From Rossellomorea vietnamensis (GTDB lineage Bacteria; Bacillota; Bacilli; Bacillales; Bacillaceae_B): a stretch of DNA of 34,946 nt. Below, in pieces: positions 9,226 to 17,518 of the stretch. Location: the NCBI RefSeq assembly GCF_008180615.1, contig NZ_VTEH01000026.1, positions 13,055 to 48,000 of the forward strand, written 5' to 3'. A program made the position numbers and the translations under genes. The notes beneath the pieces were generated by a model. It made no database searches. It worked only from the letters and a program-made list of their open reading frames with translations, and had not been told where the DNA came from. Position 1 is the first letter of the stretch. Each line of letters begins with the position of its first letter.

Positions 9226-10379
9226 GAATGAAGATCCTCCTGATCGTTTTTCTCAGTATCTCCAGCTTATCTGGATGCTCGAGTTTGAAAAATATACAGG
9301 ATTTAACCTATATCGTGAGCATGGGAATGGATTACGACGAGGAAAGCAAGGAATTTAAAGTATTCATTCAGGGGCTTAACTTCGCCAACGTTGCAAAGCA
9401 GGAAGGCAGCAGGCCAACTGAGCCTGTCCCTATATTTGTTGCTACTGCCAGCGGAGAAACCTTGAACTTGGCAGTAAGCAAGCTATATAAAAAATCAGAG
9501 CCGCCGCTTTTTTTCGGCCATGTGGTCACCCTTGTACTAACCGAGAATGTCATGAAGGAAAAATTCCAGGAGGTCATTAACGAAATTGGCCGTAACCGGT
9601 CCCTCCGCCCGACTCTCCGGGTTGTCATCTCTAAGGAAAAGCTTGAGGATACCTTGACCACAAAGGCTTTATTTGACTATCCTGCTATTTACACTGTCTT
9701 ATTCAAAGGGAAAGGAAACGAACTGTCACAAGATGAAATCAAGCCGATGATTCTGATGAATTTTTTAAGGGACTTTTATGAGCCGATGGGAGTAGCGAAA
9801 GTACCCACGGTAAAAATTGACAAGGAATCTTGGGAAGCCGATAAAGAATTCCCTGTCTTATATTTCGATGGCTACGCAGTATTTCAGCATCAGGAATACA
9901 AAGCAAACCTGGAGTTCGAGGATGCCTTGCTCACTAATTGGATTTCCGAAAAAGGGGTTGCGATCGATCACAAGGTCGAGCAGGACGGAGAATTAATTGC
10001 TGCGGTTAAGCTCAGTTCGCCCAAGATGAAAGTAAATTATGAAGAAGATCCAGATAATCCTAAATTTTCCATCACCCTCGCCCTGCAAGGAGATTTACTG
10101 GAGAAAGTGAAAGATATTCCTTTAAAGGACCTGGAAGCTATCATCATAAAGGACTTTAAAAAGAAACTGATTTCCCTTTATGAGACAGGTGTTGAGAATC
10201 AGATAGATATCCTGGATGCAGGCGAAAAATGGTACAGGGAACACCCCCAGAAGTATAAGGAGTTGAAAGAAAGTAAAAAATTCTATTTGAGCAAGGATTC
10301 TTTAACCGATGTAAAGGTGAGTGTGACGATGGTCCACTTTAACAGCTATAAATATGACACAAAATATGATGAGGGTTAA
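9222..10379 (+). CDS. Spore germination receptor C lipoprotein (GerAC/GerKC family)
   Basis: The C subunit is a lipoprotein on the outer face of the spore inner membrane. A short basic start, hydrophobic stretch and lipobox LSGC (C19) are seen, followed by SLKNIQDLTYIVSMGMDYDEE, the normal GerC mature start, and a C-terminal domain ending near VSVTMVHFNSYKYD. At 385 residues it is full length. The start ATG overlaps the gerA stop (ATGA) and follows AGAGGGGG. All three receptor subunits are intact, so this is probably a working receptor; its germinant is unknown. Confidence 0.92.
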   Translation: MRMKILLIVFLSISSLSGCSSLKNIQDLTYIVSMGMDYDEESKEFKVFIQGLNFANVAKQEGSRPTEPVPIFVATASGETLNLAVSKLYKKSEPPLFFGHVVTLVLTENVMKEKFQEVINEIGRNRSLRPTLRVVISKEKLEDTLTTKALFDYPAIYTVLFKGKGNELSQDEIKPMILMNFLRDFYEPMGVAKVPTVKIDKESWEADKEFPVLYFDGYAVFQHQEYKANLEFEDALLTNWISEKGVAIDHKVEQDGELIAAVKLSSPKMKVNYEEDPDNPKFSITLALQGDLLEKVKDIPLKDLEAIIIKDFKKKLISLYETGVENQIDILDAGEKWYREHPQKYKELKESKKFYLSKDSLTDVKVSVTMVHFNSYKYDTKYDEG

Positions 10380-10395
10380 TAATACACACTTCAAC

Positions 10396-10440
10396 ACATT
10401 AAAGCGCTAAAAGGGACAGTCCCTCTTAGCGCTTTAGTGT
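10396..10440. terminator. Near-perfect 45-nt palindrome between convergent ger and PepSY genes
   Basis: A 22-bp stem with one mismatch and one G-T pair is centred on AGGGACAGTCCCT, with outer arms TAAAGCGCTAA/TTAGCGCTTTA. It lies 16 bases after the gerC stop and 15 bases from the convergent PepSY stop, so it can serve both. There is no clean T run, so it may act by structure or be an inserted palindromic repeat. The same core recurs at 26938-26950. Confidence 0.7.
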
Positions 10441-10455
10441 ATTAAAACATTATTC

Positions 10456-11850
10456 CTAATAAGTGCCTTCATTTCTTTTCCTCAAGCTGAGCACCATGAA
10501 ATCAATGATGACAATGATCAGGATGGACAGTCCTACAAGAGGCATAAGGATTCCCAGGACAGCCAGGATGGCAATGACTCCCCACTTCACTTTCGCATCA
10601 TTCATGGCAGCCGGCACTCCAAAGGTTCCCTTCGGCTTTCGCTTACGCCACATGACAAACGAACTGAAGACCATCAGCACGATTCCGAGGCAGGTAATCG
10701 CACCAAGAATCTGGTTGGCCAAGCCGAACAGCCTTCCTTCATGGAGGGCAATTCCGACTGTAATAGCTTTGGCTATCAGTCCGTAATCAGCAAAACGGAC
10801 ATCACTCAAGACTTCACCTGAATATTGATCGACATTCAGAGTTGCGTTATCGCCTGGCTTTGTATGGGAGGTTGCCAGGGTGTATACCCCTTTTTCGCCT
10901 TGTGGCAATGAGATGGTATAGGGCTTCTGGACTTCATTCCTATCCGCCGCCTGATTGATTTCGTCCAGGGTTTTACTGTTTCCGCTCCCGGCAGAGGCCG
11001 GTACTTCCATATTCTCTGTTGCCCACGGACCGTCTCCAATAACGTCTTTCGTAGTCAGGACAGACTCTGGTTTAGGGCCGAACGATAATGCGTATTGAGG
11101 GTAACTGTTGGCAGCGGTCGCTAATTTGTTGATCTGTTCCCCGACGACACTTGTCCAAGGCAGCCCTGTTAAAATAAGAATCGTGATAAAGATAGAAAGC
11201 CAAAAGGCAGGAACGGCATGAAGATCTCTCCAGAAAACCCGCCCTTTTTTCCCAAAACGCGGCAGGACCGTTCCCCATATCTGGCTTTTCTTTTTCGGCC
11301 ACCATAGATACAATCCTGTCAGCACAAGGATCAAGGTCCAGCAGGCCGCAAGCTCGACAAGGAGATTCACAAAGGTTCCGCCGGCAAACCATTCACTGTG
11401 GACTCTCTTGAAGATACTTGAAAATGTTTCATCCGCAGCCAAAGAGCCCTGGTAACCTCCGGTATAAGGATTGATGAAGCCGTACATCATAGTGCCATTT
11501 TCCATATAGCTCAGCTCGGTTGTTCGCAAGGGGTCATCATACTGCTTGACCGACAAAATCGATGCTCCCTCTCCAAGCTCCCTATTGGCTGCTTCCGTCT
11601 GCTCCCCTAAAGTCAGGGCTGGTTTTCCTTCCGACCCGCCTTCGATAAAAAAGTGTTCCTGGTACAAGTTTGCTTCAATCTGGGGTTTAAATAAGTAAAG
11701 CCCGCCGCTGATTGCCAGGACGATGAGAAAAGGAGCCGTAAAAATCCCTGCATAAAAGTGCCATCGCCATACTGCCCGGAAAATCGCCGCTTTCCTGCTT
11801 GGTTTTCCTTCTGGTTTGCTGTCATAGCTGTGATGTATTCTTTCTTCCAT
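10456..11850 (-). CDS. PepSY-associated transmembrane protein
   Basis: A 464-residue membrane protein of the PepSY-TM group, related to bacterial PiuB/FoxB-type proteins, several of which are haem-binding reductases in iron or siderophore use. Transmembrane segments are seen near 30-50, 170-190, 212-232, 370-392 and 425-450. Histidines lie in or beside helices (WHFYAG, RVHSEW, RDLHAVPAFW, ALHEGRLFG), the pattern expected for haem ligands. A soluble PepSY-like domain lies between the third and fourth helices. The ATG at 11850 follows GAGGGAG. It is the last gene of a five-gene operon, 25 bases after the His-rich lipoprotein. The cargo or electron acceptor is unknown. Confidence 0.85.
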   Translation of the reverse strand: MEERIHHSYDSKPEGKPSRKAAIFRAVWRWHFYAGIFTAPFLIVLAISGGLYLFKPQIEANLYQEHFFIEGGSEGKPALTLGEQTEAANRELGEGASILSVKQYDDPLRTTELSYMENGTMMYGFINPYTGGYQGSLAADETFSSIFKRVHSEWFAGGTFVNLLVELAACWTLILVLTGLYLWWPKKKSQIWGTVLPRFGKKGRVFWRDLHAVPAFWLSIFITILILTGLPWTSVVGEQINKLATAANSYPQYALSFGPKPESVLTTKDVIGDGPWATENMEVPASAGSGNSKTLDEINQAADRNEVQKPYTISLPQGEKGVYTLATSHTKPGDNATLNVDQYSGEVLSDVRFADYGLIAKAITVGIALHEGRLFGLANQILGAITCLGIVLMVFSSFVMWRKRKPKGTFGVPAAMNDAKVKWGVIAILAVLGILMPLVGLSILIIVIIDFMVLSLRKRNEGTY

Positions 11851-11875
11851 GTCGTTTCTCCCTCTAAAACTGGCC

Positions 11876-12655
11876 TTATTTTACAGTCAGTATTTTTTCT
11901 TTATGCGTGTGCAGTTCGCCTTTTTCGATGTGAAGTTTCACATGAAACATCCCCGCTTCTGTAAAAGTATGGGAGGCTTTATATTCACCTTCACTCACTT
12001 CTGAAGCATCGATGAAATCATGCTTCTCTTCGCCTTCTTTCCATACTTCAAACCGTACATCTGCCTCTGCCAAAGGATGATCTCCATTCATGGCATGTCC
12101 GGTCAGCTCCACTTCGTCTTCTGCTTTCACCGTATCTGCCATCATAATGTGGCCTGAAACCTCTTCCCCATGACTGTGGGAATCCTCATGGCCCTCATCA
12201 TGAGCATGTTCTGTTTCTTCTATATCACCGATCGCAAGCTCTAACTTCGGCATGGTATGCATATCTCTTGCCGTAACATGGGAAACCACATAATAAATAC
12301 CCGGCTCGTCCACTGTCTTTTCGATAGAGTAAATCCCTTCTCCTTGGGATTCGCCTTCAATCATTTCGTGCTCTTCTGTTTCTTCGCCTTTTTTCCAGAA
12401 TTCAAATTCTACTTCTTTAGCATCATCAACGGTTTCATCTCCATGAGTGACTTTCGCCTCGATGGTGAAGGCCTCTCCGTCCTGAAGTTCATCCGGCCCA
12501 GGCTGTGTTGTGAGTTCCACTTCCAGCGCATGTAAGGCTTCACCTTCTTCATGCTGGTGAGATCCACTCTCATTTCCCTCATTCTGTTCCCCGCATGCTC
12601 CCAGGATGAGTACACCACTTAGTGCAATTGATATCCCTAATTTTTTTATACTCAT
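11876..12655 (-). CDS. His-rich lipoprotein with two FixH/YtkA-like domains
   Basis: The start is ATG at 12655 directly after GGGAGGAAG; an in-frame extension to 12703 has no ribosome site. The 259-residue protein has a signal peptide and lipobox LGAC (C21), so it is anchored outside the membrane. Two similar domains of about 90 residues follow, each with a beta-sandwich pattern ending in G-I/M-Y/F-x-V and a His-containing strand (ARDMHTMP; KGELHTHK). They are joined by an acidic, His-rich linker of EHAHDEGHEDSHSHGEE type, a likely metal-binding segment. YtkA-like domains occur in proteins linked to copper or respiratory oxidase assembly; the metal role here is inferred. Confidence 0.85.
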   Translation of the reverse strand: MSIKKLGISIALSGVLILGACGEQNEGNESGSHQHEEGEALHALEVELTTQPGPDELQDGEAFTIEAKVTHGDETVDDAKEVEFEFWKKGEETEEHEMIEGESQGEGIYSIEKTVDEPGIYYVVSHVTARDMHTMPKLELAIGDIEETEHAHDEGHEDSHSHGEEVSGHIMMADTVKAEDEVELTGHAMNGDHPLAEADVRFEVWKEGEEKHDFIDASEVSEGEYKASHTFTEAGMFHVKLHIEKGELHTHKEKILTVK

Positions 12656-12699
12656 ATTCTTCCTCCCATTCCAGTTTCCGGCACTCCGGGCAGCTCTCA

Positions 12700-14139
12700 T
12701 CACTCATTGCCAAGCGCTATGGATTTAAACGCCAGGCTGATTGAGGTTCCTTTTCCCGGAGCAGACTCTATATCTATTTTCGCTTCATGCTTCATAACAA
12801 TTTGTTTAACGATAGCCAAGCCCAGTCCGGAACCGCCTTCGTTTCTGGTTCGTGATTTGTGAACCCTGTAGAAGCGGTCCATAATATTGGCCAGGTCCTC
12901 AGATGGAATCCCCGGGCCTCTATCCTCGATAGTCAGCACCGTCCATTCTTCTCTTTGTTCCATTTGGATAAAAATCTTTTCTCCCTCTGGTGAGTAACGA
13001 ACCGCATTATCCAGGAGGTTGCCTATCACCTGCTCCAGCCTGTCGGGGTCACCTTCAATGATGGCCTCTTCATCCAGCTGCAGGTCAAGTTGAATCCTTT
13101 TTTGCTCTAGAGGCAGCTTGAATCTTTCGGTAACATCCAGCACCAGCTGCCCAAATGGAATAGGTTCCATCTTCATCGGATAAGAATCGCCTTCGAGTTG
13201 CGCGAGGTCCAGTAAATCATTGACAAGGCGGGATAAACGGGCTGTTTCTTTATGAATAATTCCAAGGTATCTCTGCCTTTCTTCTTCACTCTCCACGACA
13301 CCCTCGAGCATCGCTTCCGTATACCCCCTCATATAACTCAGCGGGGTCCGGAGTTCGTGCGAAACATTCTGCAGGAATTCCCTTCTATTACTCTCGACTT
13401 CTTCCAGCGACTTCGCTAATTGATTGAATGACCGTGCCAGCGCCCCCATTTCGTCCGAAGCGGATGCCTCGATCCTTTTTGAAAAATCGCCTGCGGCCAT
13501 CCGTCCTGAAATCATCTCCATTTTCTTCAGCGGCTGAATCAGCTGGGAGGCAATTTTTCTGCCTGACCAAACGACCACAAGCAATATCAATAGAAGGAGC
13601 CCGGCCAAAATATATCGAATCGATTCAAAAGGAGCATATACATCCTCTAAAGGCATATAAAGAAAAATCGCACCGGAGAGCACATCGCCATCCAGCAGTG
13701 GAATGGCCACAGCCAGGATGTCCTGATTAAAAACAGGATGCTGCCGGACCATAGTCACCGTTTCACCATTCAATAGCTGCTGCCTTTCTTCAAAGGTGAT
13801 CAGCGTTTCACTCTCTGCACCTCCGTATGGAAGAGACGCACTCAGCTTCATTGGATCTTCGGTAAAAATCACATCTGCCTCTGAATTGTCTGCCGTCCAT
13901 TTCAGCCTCTCCTGGAAACTCTCCATATTACGCTCTTCATAATACGCTTCTTCCAGGCTCCGGCCTTGCAGGAGGAGGAGGTCTTCTTGCTTGTCCACAT
14001 ACAACTTTTCGTATAAATAATAGGTTAGCCCGATGGTAATCAGGACCGTGAGCAGCGCCACAACGGCAATGGTGAACCCTATTTTCTGCCGAAGCCCGAT
14101 CCTGGTCAGCCGGTTTCTAAATGAATTTATAGCCAACAC
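12700..14139 (-). CDS. Sensor histidine kinase (HAMP, HisKA, HATPase_c)
   Basis: A 479-residue membrane kinase. Transmembrane helices lie near 20-44 and 175-192, enclosing an extracellular domain of about 130 residues that should sense the signal. HAMP is at about 193-245, the phospho-accepting histidine is H261 in NVSHELRTP, and the ATPase shows N box NLLDNAVRYSPEG, G1 DRGPGIP and G2 GGSGLGLAI. The start is GTG at 14139, which overlaps the end of the response regulator gene by 23 bases, so translation is probably coupled. Its partner is the regulator just upstream. The neighbouring metal-type lipoprotein suggests an envelope metal or redox cue (inference). Confidence 0.95.
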   Translation of the reverse strand: MLAINSFRNRLTRIGLRQKIGFTIAVVALLTVLITIGLTYYLYEKLYVDKQEDLLLLQGRSLEEAYYEERNMESFQERLKWTADNSEADVIFTEDPMKLSASLPYGGAESETLITFEERQQLLNGETVTMVRQHPVFNQDILAVAIPLLDGDVLSGAIFLYMPLEDVYAPFESIRYILAGLLLLILLVVVWSGRKIASQLIQPLKKMEMISGRMAAGDFSKRIEASASDEMGALARSFNQLAKSLEEVESNRREFLQNVSHELRTPLSYMRGYTEAMLEGVVESEEERQRYLGIIHKETARLSRLVNDLLDLAQLEGDSYPMKMEPIPFGQLVLDVTERFKLPLEQKRIQLDLQLDEEAIIEGDPDRLEQVIGNLLDNAVRYSPEGEKIFIQMEQREEWTVLTIEDRGPGIPSEDLANIMDRFYRVHKSRTRNEGGSGLGLAIVKQIVMKHEAKIDIESAPGKGTSISLAFKSIALGNE

Positions 14140-14788
14140 CCCAAACCGTTCCGATATATGGTCCGGCTGTTTTCAGCTTCAGCCTCAAGGTTTTGATGTG
14201 AGTGTCCACCGTCCGCGCCGTTCCTTCACTTTCCAATCCCCACACTTTATCCAGAAGCTGCTCCCTGCTGAACACCTGCCCGCGGTTTTGAGCCAATAAC
14301 GAAAGGATCAGAAACTCTTTTCTAGTCAGGTTCACTGTCGCTCCATCGACCTTCACCACATGTCCTTTCAAATCAATGGACAAACTTTCATGAGTAATCG
14401 TCTGGCTTTCTGCGCCAGGACTGCGGTATCCCTTAGACCTTCGGAGAGCCGCTTCGATCCTCGCGACAAGCTCTTTTGGACTGAACGGTTTGACCACATA
14501 ATCATCTGCTCCGATCTTCAGGCCGGTGACACGGTCATCTTCGCTCCCTTTCGCTGTCAGCATGATGATCGGGACATCAGAAAAAGTGCGGATTTCCCTT
14601 GCTGCTTCCAATCCATCCATGACCGGCATCATGATATCCAGCAGCACTAGATCGATTTGCTCATTTCGCAGCACCTCAAGCGCTTCCCTGCCATTTCCTG
14701 CCGGAAAAACAGAATAATCATGAGCCGTTAAATAGGAGGTTAAAAGCTGAATCATATCTTTTTCATCGTCGGCCACAAGAATATTCAT
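14117..14788 (-). CDS. OmpR/PhoB-family response regulator
   Basis: A 223-residue regulator: receiver domain at about 1-115 with acidic pocket D7-D8, phosphorylation site D51 in LVLLDIMMP, T78 and K100; winged-helix DNA-binding domain from about 130 with VDTHIKTLRLKL recognition helix and the closing GVGYKF. The start ATG overlaps the stop of the upstream lipoprotein gene (ATGA) and follows GAGGGGGAG. It probably controls this operon among others; I could not find a convincing direct repeat upstream of 15756. Confidence 0.97.
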   Translation of the reverse strand: MNILVADDEKDMIQLLTSYLTAHDYSVFPAGNGREALEVLRNEQIDLVLLDIMMPVMDGLEAAREIRTFSDVPIIMLTAKGSEDDRVTGLKIGADDYVVKPFSPKELVARIEAALRRSKGYRSPGAESQTITHESLSIDLKGHVVKVDGATVNLTRKEFLILSLLAQNRGQVFSREQLLDKVWGLESEGTARTVDTHIKTLRLKLKTAGPYIGTVWGVGYKFI

Positions 14789-15756
14789 TGAACTCCCCCT
14801 CCCTCGATAATCGCAACCGGACCGCCGCTGATTTCCATTTCCGTTTTCACTTTAAATGTTTGAAGATCTACTATAAATAGAGAATTGCTGTCTATGCTCG
14901 AAACATATAACGTCTCCTCATTACCGGTCACATCATACGGATTGGCTCCTGCACTGATTTTTTCCGTGCTTTCTCCGCCAATCTTGTAAAGTTCATGAGA
15001 GCCATGGCAGACGACGTACACATCCCCGCCTGATGGAGGACTGAAAAATTTGACCGGCATCAACCCGACCTCTATACGCTGGATCTCCTCCCCGCTTTCC
15101 GGATCGATCACATACACATACCTGTTCAATTCCCCATGGACGGGACCATGTCCGCCGATATAAAGCTTTGAATCCTTAACCAGAATTCCTTCCGGGAGAT
15201 AAGGCACGAGCATTTCCTTTTTCACCTGCAGCGTATCCACCTCAATGGCAGAAATGGAAGAACTCTTCTGATTTACGACATATAGAAGTTTCTCCGTCTC
15301 ATCCAGAGCCATTGACAGCGGGAACTTTCCTACCGCAATCTCTGAAGTCATTTCTTTCTTTTTTAAATCAAATACTCTCACTCTGTTTTCCCCACTGTCT
15401 GCGAGAAATAATTGATGAGTACGCTCGCTGTACAACAGCTCATTTATGCCTTCACCACTACCCTCCCATTGCTCCAAATCACCGTTTTCCGTATTCAGAA
15501 GGGAGAGAGAACCGTCTTTACTGGTAAAAGCAATATGAACATCATCTACGCGGACCATGTCCACAATAGGAGAACTCAATTCAATCGAATCTATCACCTT
15601 CTGTTTTTCTTTATCAATAAAAGTCAGCCCGGCGTCCTTCAAATGGGAAACCATGACAGCCTCTTCCGCATTCTCCGGTACAGCCAGCGACTCTCCCTGA
15701 CAGCCCGAGACCAACAACAACATACTGATTAACATTAAAAATATCATTTTATTCAT
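14785..15756 (-). CDS. YncE-like beta-propeller lipoprotein
   Basis: A 323-residue secreted lipoprotein: signal peptide with lipobox VSGC (C19), then about seven repeats of the YVTN/YncE type (for example LYVVNQKSSSISAIEVDT, LYVSSIDSNSLFIVDLQT), giving a predicted seven-bladed propeller outside the membrane. YncE-type propellers occur beside metal and cytochrome systems, but the ligand here is unknown. ATG at 15756 follows AGAGG. It is the first gene of a tightly packed minus-strand operon with the two-component system, the His-rich lipoprotein and the PepSY protein, so it may be a sensory accessory or a metal chaperone. Confidence 0.88.
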   Translation of the reverse strand: MNKMIFLMLISMLLLVSGCQGESLAVPENAEEAVMVSHLKDAGLTFIDKEKQKVIDSIELSSPIVDMVRVDDVHIAFTSKDGSLSLLNTENGDLEQWEGSGEGINELLYSERTHQLFLADSGENRVRVFDLKKKEMTSEIAVGKFPLSMALDETEKLLYVVNQKSSSISAIEVDTLQVKKEMLVPYLPEGILVKDSKLYIGGHGPVHGELNRYVYVIDPESGEEIQRIEVGLMPVKFFSPPSGGDVYVVCHGSHELYKIGGESTEKISAGANPYDVTGNEETLYVSSIDSNSLFIVDLQTFKVKTEMEISGGPVAIIEGGGVQ

Positions 15757-16033
15757 AAAGGACCTCTAATCCTTTCTTTTAGTTAGAGTTTTTCCCAACG
15801 CTATCTAGTATAAAAGATAAATTTGAAATCTTTGCGAAGTATTGGGGAACGATTTGTGAAATAACAAACCACTTAAATATAGCGCTGACTCATTTGTATC
15901 ATTTCCCTGTTTCAGCTGCCAATCAGCTATATTACGAAAACAACAGTTTTATGATGTGCTTACCTCATCCACCCAATCTAAATCAATAGTTTTGAATATA
16001 GTAGTAAATGAAGACATATCTAGGAGGTCACTT

Positions 16034-16291
16034 ATGAAAAGACAAGTTCTTTTAGAGAGAATACAGATAGTGGAGTTTGCTCTGTTAGATTTACAGTTGT
16101 ATCTTGATACACACGCTGCCGATAAATTCGCTTTGGAACAATTCAATCAATTATCCTCTTTGTTACAAGAGCTGAAGGAACAATATGAAAGGAAATTCGA
16201 TCCCCTGCTGGGAAATGGATTTTCTCAATCGAAGATGACTTGGCAGTGGCTTAATAGTCCCTGGCCATGGCAAATAGACAGGAGGTGTTAA
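16034..16291 (+). CDS. cotJB: Spore coat protein CotJB
   Basis: An 85-residue protein matching the CotJB family: LLERIQIVEFALLDLQLYLDTH followed by a middle coil and the closing WQWLNSPWPW. ATG at 16034 follows TAGGAGG; the frame is open 26 codons upstream but without another site. In B. subtilis cotJ proteins form an inner coat layer made in the mother cell under sigma-E. The stop is three bases before cotJC, so they are one operon. No cotJA gene could be found in the 277 bases upstream of cotJB, which differs from the three-gene B. subtilis operon. Confidence 0.93.
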   Translation: MKRQVLLERIQIVEFALLDLQLYLDTHAADKFALEQFNQLSSLLQELKEQYERKFDPLLGNGFSQSKMTWQWLNSPWPWQIDRRC

Positions 16292-16294
16292 ACA

Positions 16295-16852
16295 TTGTGG
16301 ATTTACGAGAAAAAACTGCAGTATCCTGTAAGAGTAACCAAAACCGATCCAAGAACAGCCAAACTTCTATATGAAGCTTACGGCGGCCAAGACGGAGAGC
16401 TGTCAATGGCTCTGCAATATTTAAACCAGCGCTACACCATGACATATGATAGAGTCATTGCTCTATTAACTGATATCGGTACAGAAGAATTGGCTCACGC
16501 TGAACTCATAGCATCCTTGATTTATCAGTTAACCAAGGATGCAGCACCGGATCAACTTGAAGAGGCCGGCTTAGCTCCTTCTTTCGCCACTCATGGAAAA
16601 TCACTGTTCTATCAAAATGCCGCGGGTGTTCCCTGGTCAGCACAATATATCCAGGCAACCGGTGATCCCATTGCTGATCTGTCCAGCAATATTGCCACGG
16701 AAGAAAGAGCACGGGTCCTCTACCAGCATCTACTGGAGCTGATTGATGACCCGGAGATACTGGATACTCTGCGCTTTTTAAGAGAGAGGACTATCGTTCA
16801 TTCTGTTAGATTCAGAGAAGTTTTGGAGCTAGTAAGAGAGGAAACAGACTAA
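16295..16852 (+). CDS. cotJC: Spore coat protein CotJC (manganese catalase family)
   Basis: A 185-residue protein of the manganese catalase-like family. The ferritin-like metal ligands are visible: ELSMALQYLNQRY, GTEELAHAELIA and IATEERAR, then the His in RTIVHSVRFREVLE. CotJC is deposited with CotJB in the coat. The start is TTG at 16295, eight bases after GGAGGTG; the family begins MWxYEKKLxYP, which fixes this start. Length is normal for the family. No terminator is seen directly downstream; the nearest candidate is at 17326. Confidence 0.95.
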   Translation: MWIYEKKLQYPVRVTKTDPRTAKLLYEAYGGQDGELSMALQYLNQRYTMTYDRVIALLTDIGTEELAHAELIASLIYQLTKDAAPDQLEEAGLAPSFATHGKSLFYQNAAGVPWSAQYIQATGDPIADLSSNIATEERARVLYQHLLELIDDPEILDTLRFLRERTIVHSVRFREVLELVREETD

Positions 16853-17053
16853 TCTTTGATTTTTTCTTTTTGAAGTAAAAGAGGACAAGCACGTTTTAAT
16901 ATTTTTCTCCCTCCTGCCATCTAATAAATAAATCCTTCAAATCTGGTTCTTCTACTAAAAAAATGCTCTCAATAGGTAACGGGTTTGTCTTTAAGTACAA
17001 CCTTCTAATTAGCCAAAGTAATTGTTGAGTGATTTGCCCCCAAAAACAATGTC

Positions 17054-17177
17054 TGTTGATTTCCACTCCAGGTGCGTGACTCCGCGGGGCGTGCGGTGAG
17101 CCTCCTCGGCTTCGCCTGTGGGGTCTCACCTGTCACGCTAGTCCCGCAGGAGGTCGCGCACCTTCCGTTCCAATCAA
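17054..17177 (-). repeat. GC-rich palindromic element, copy 1
   Basis: About 125 bp of GC-rich sequence in AT-rich surroundings, with imperfect terminal inverted repeats (TGTTGATTTCCACTCC at one end, GGAACGGAA-type at the other) and a palindromic interior (GAGCCTCCTCGGCTTCGCC). Its reverse complement aligns along its full length with copy 2 at 18650-18775. Similar elements are widespread between genes in many Bacillaceae, to my knowledge. Reading frames inside it are not real genes. The rest of 16853-17518 holds only the hairpin at 17326. Confidence 0.9.
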
Positions 17178-17325
17178 ATCATTGCTAGATTTTTATAATT
17201 AACAACTCTTTTCATATTAATATGGGATTGAAAGTATATAGGAAATTGTGCCTCAAATTAGGGTCCATTTGTATTACCAATTGAACAGAATTACCAACAA
17301 GAATACCGCTAAATCAACAAAAAAA

Positions 17326-17355
17326 GAGTGTCAAAATCAATGCGATTGGACACTC
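17326..17355. terminator. Orphan terminator-like hairpin
   Basis: GAGTGTC and GACACTC form a 7-bp stem, with inner AATC/GATT pairing, flanked on the left by an A run and on the right by TTTT. On the minus strand it has the stronger T tract, but no minus-strand gene precedes it. It might end cotJC transcription on the plus strand, about 470 bases downstream. Confidence 0.45.
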
Positions 17356-17518
17356 CTTTTGATGTGTAATTTTTAATTCCACTCGAAAACAGAACCCCTT
17401 ACTCCACAGTTTCTCCATTTCTCCCGGAATAGCTTATCCTTTTTCTGAATTCCAGAAATGAGAATGCATTATGACGAATATACTGTACCAATTGAAAAGA
17501 ATTCAGGGAGGGCAGGCC

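Noticed and set aside
15994..16022. Sigma-E promoter for cotJB (GAATATA, 14 bp, CATATCTA)
   Set aside because: Good match, but the start point would fall after the ribosome site at 16022-16027, so it cannot serve the ATG at 16034.
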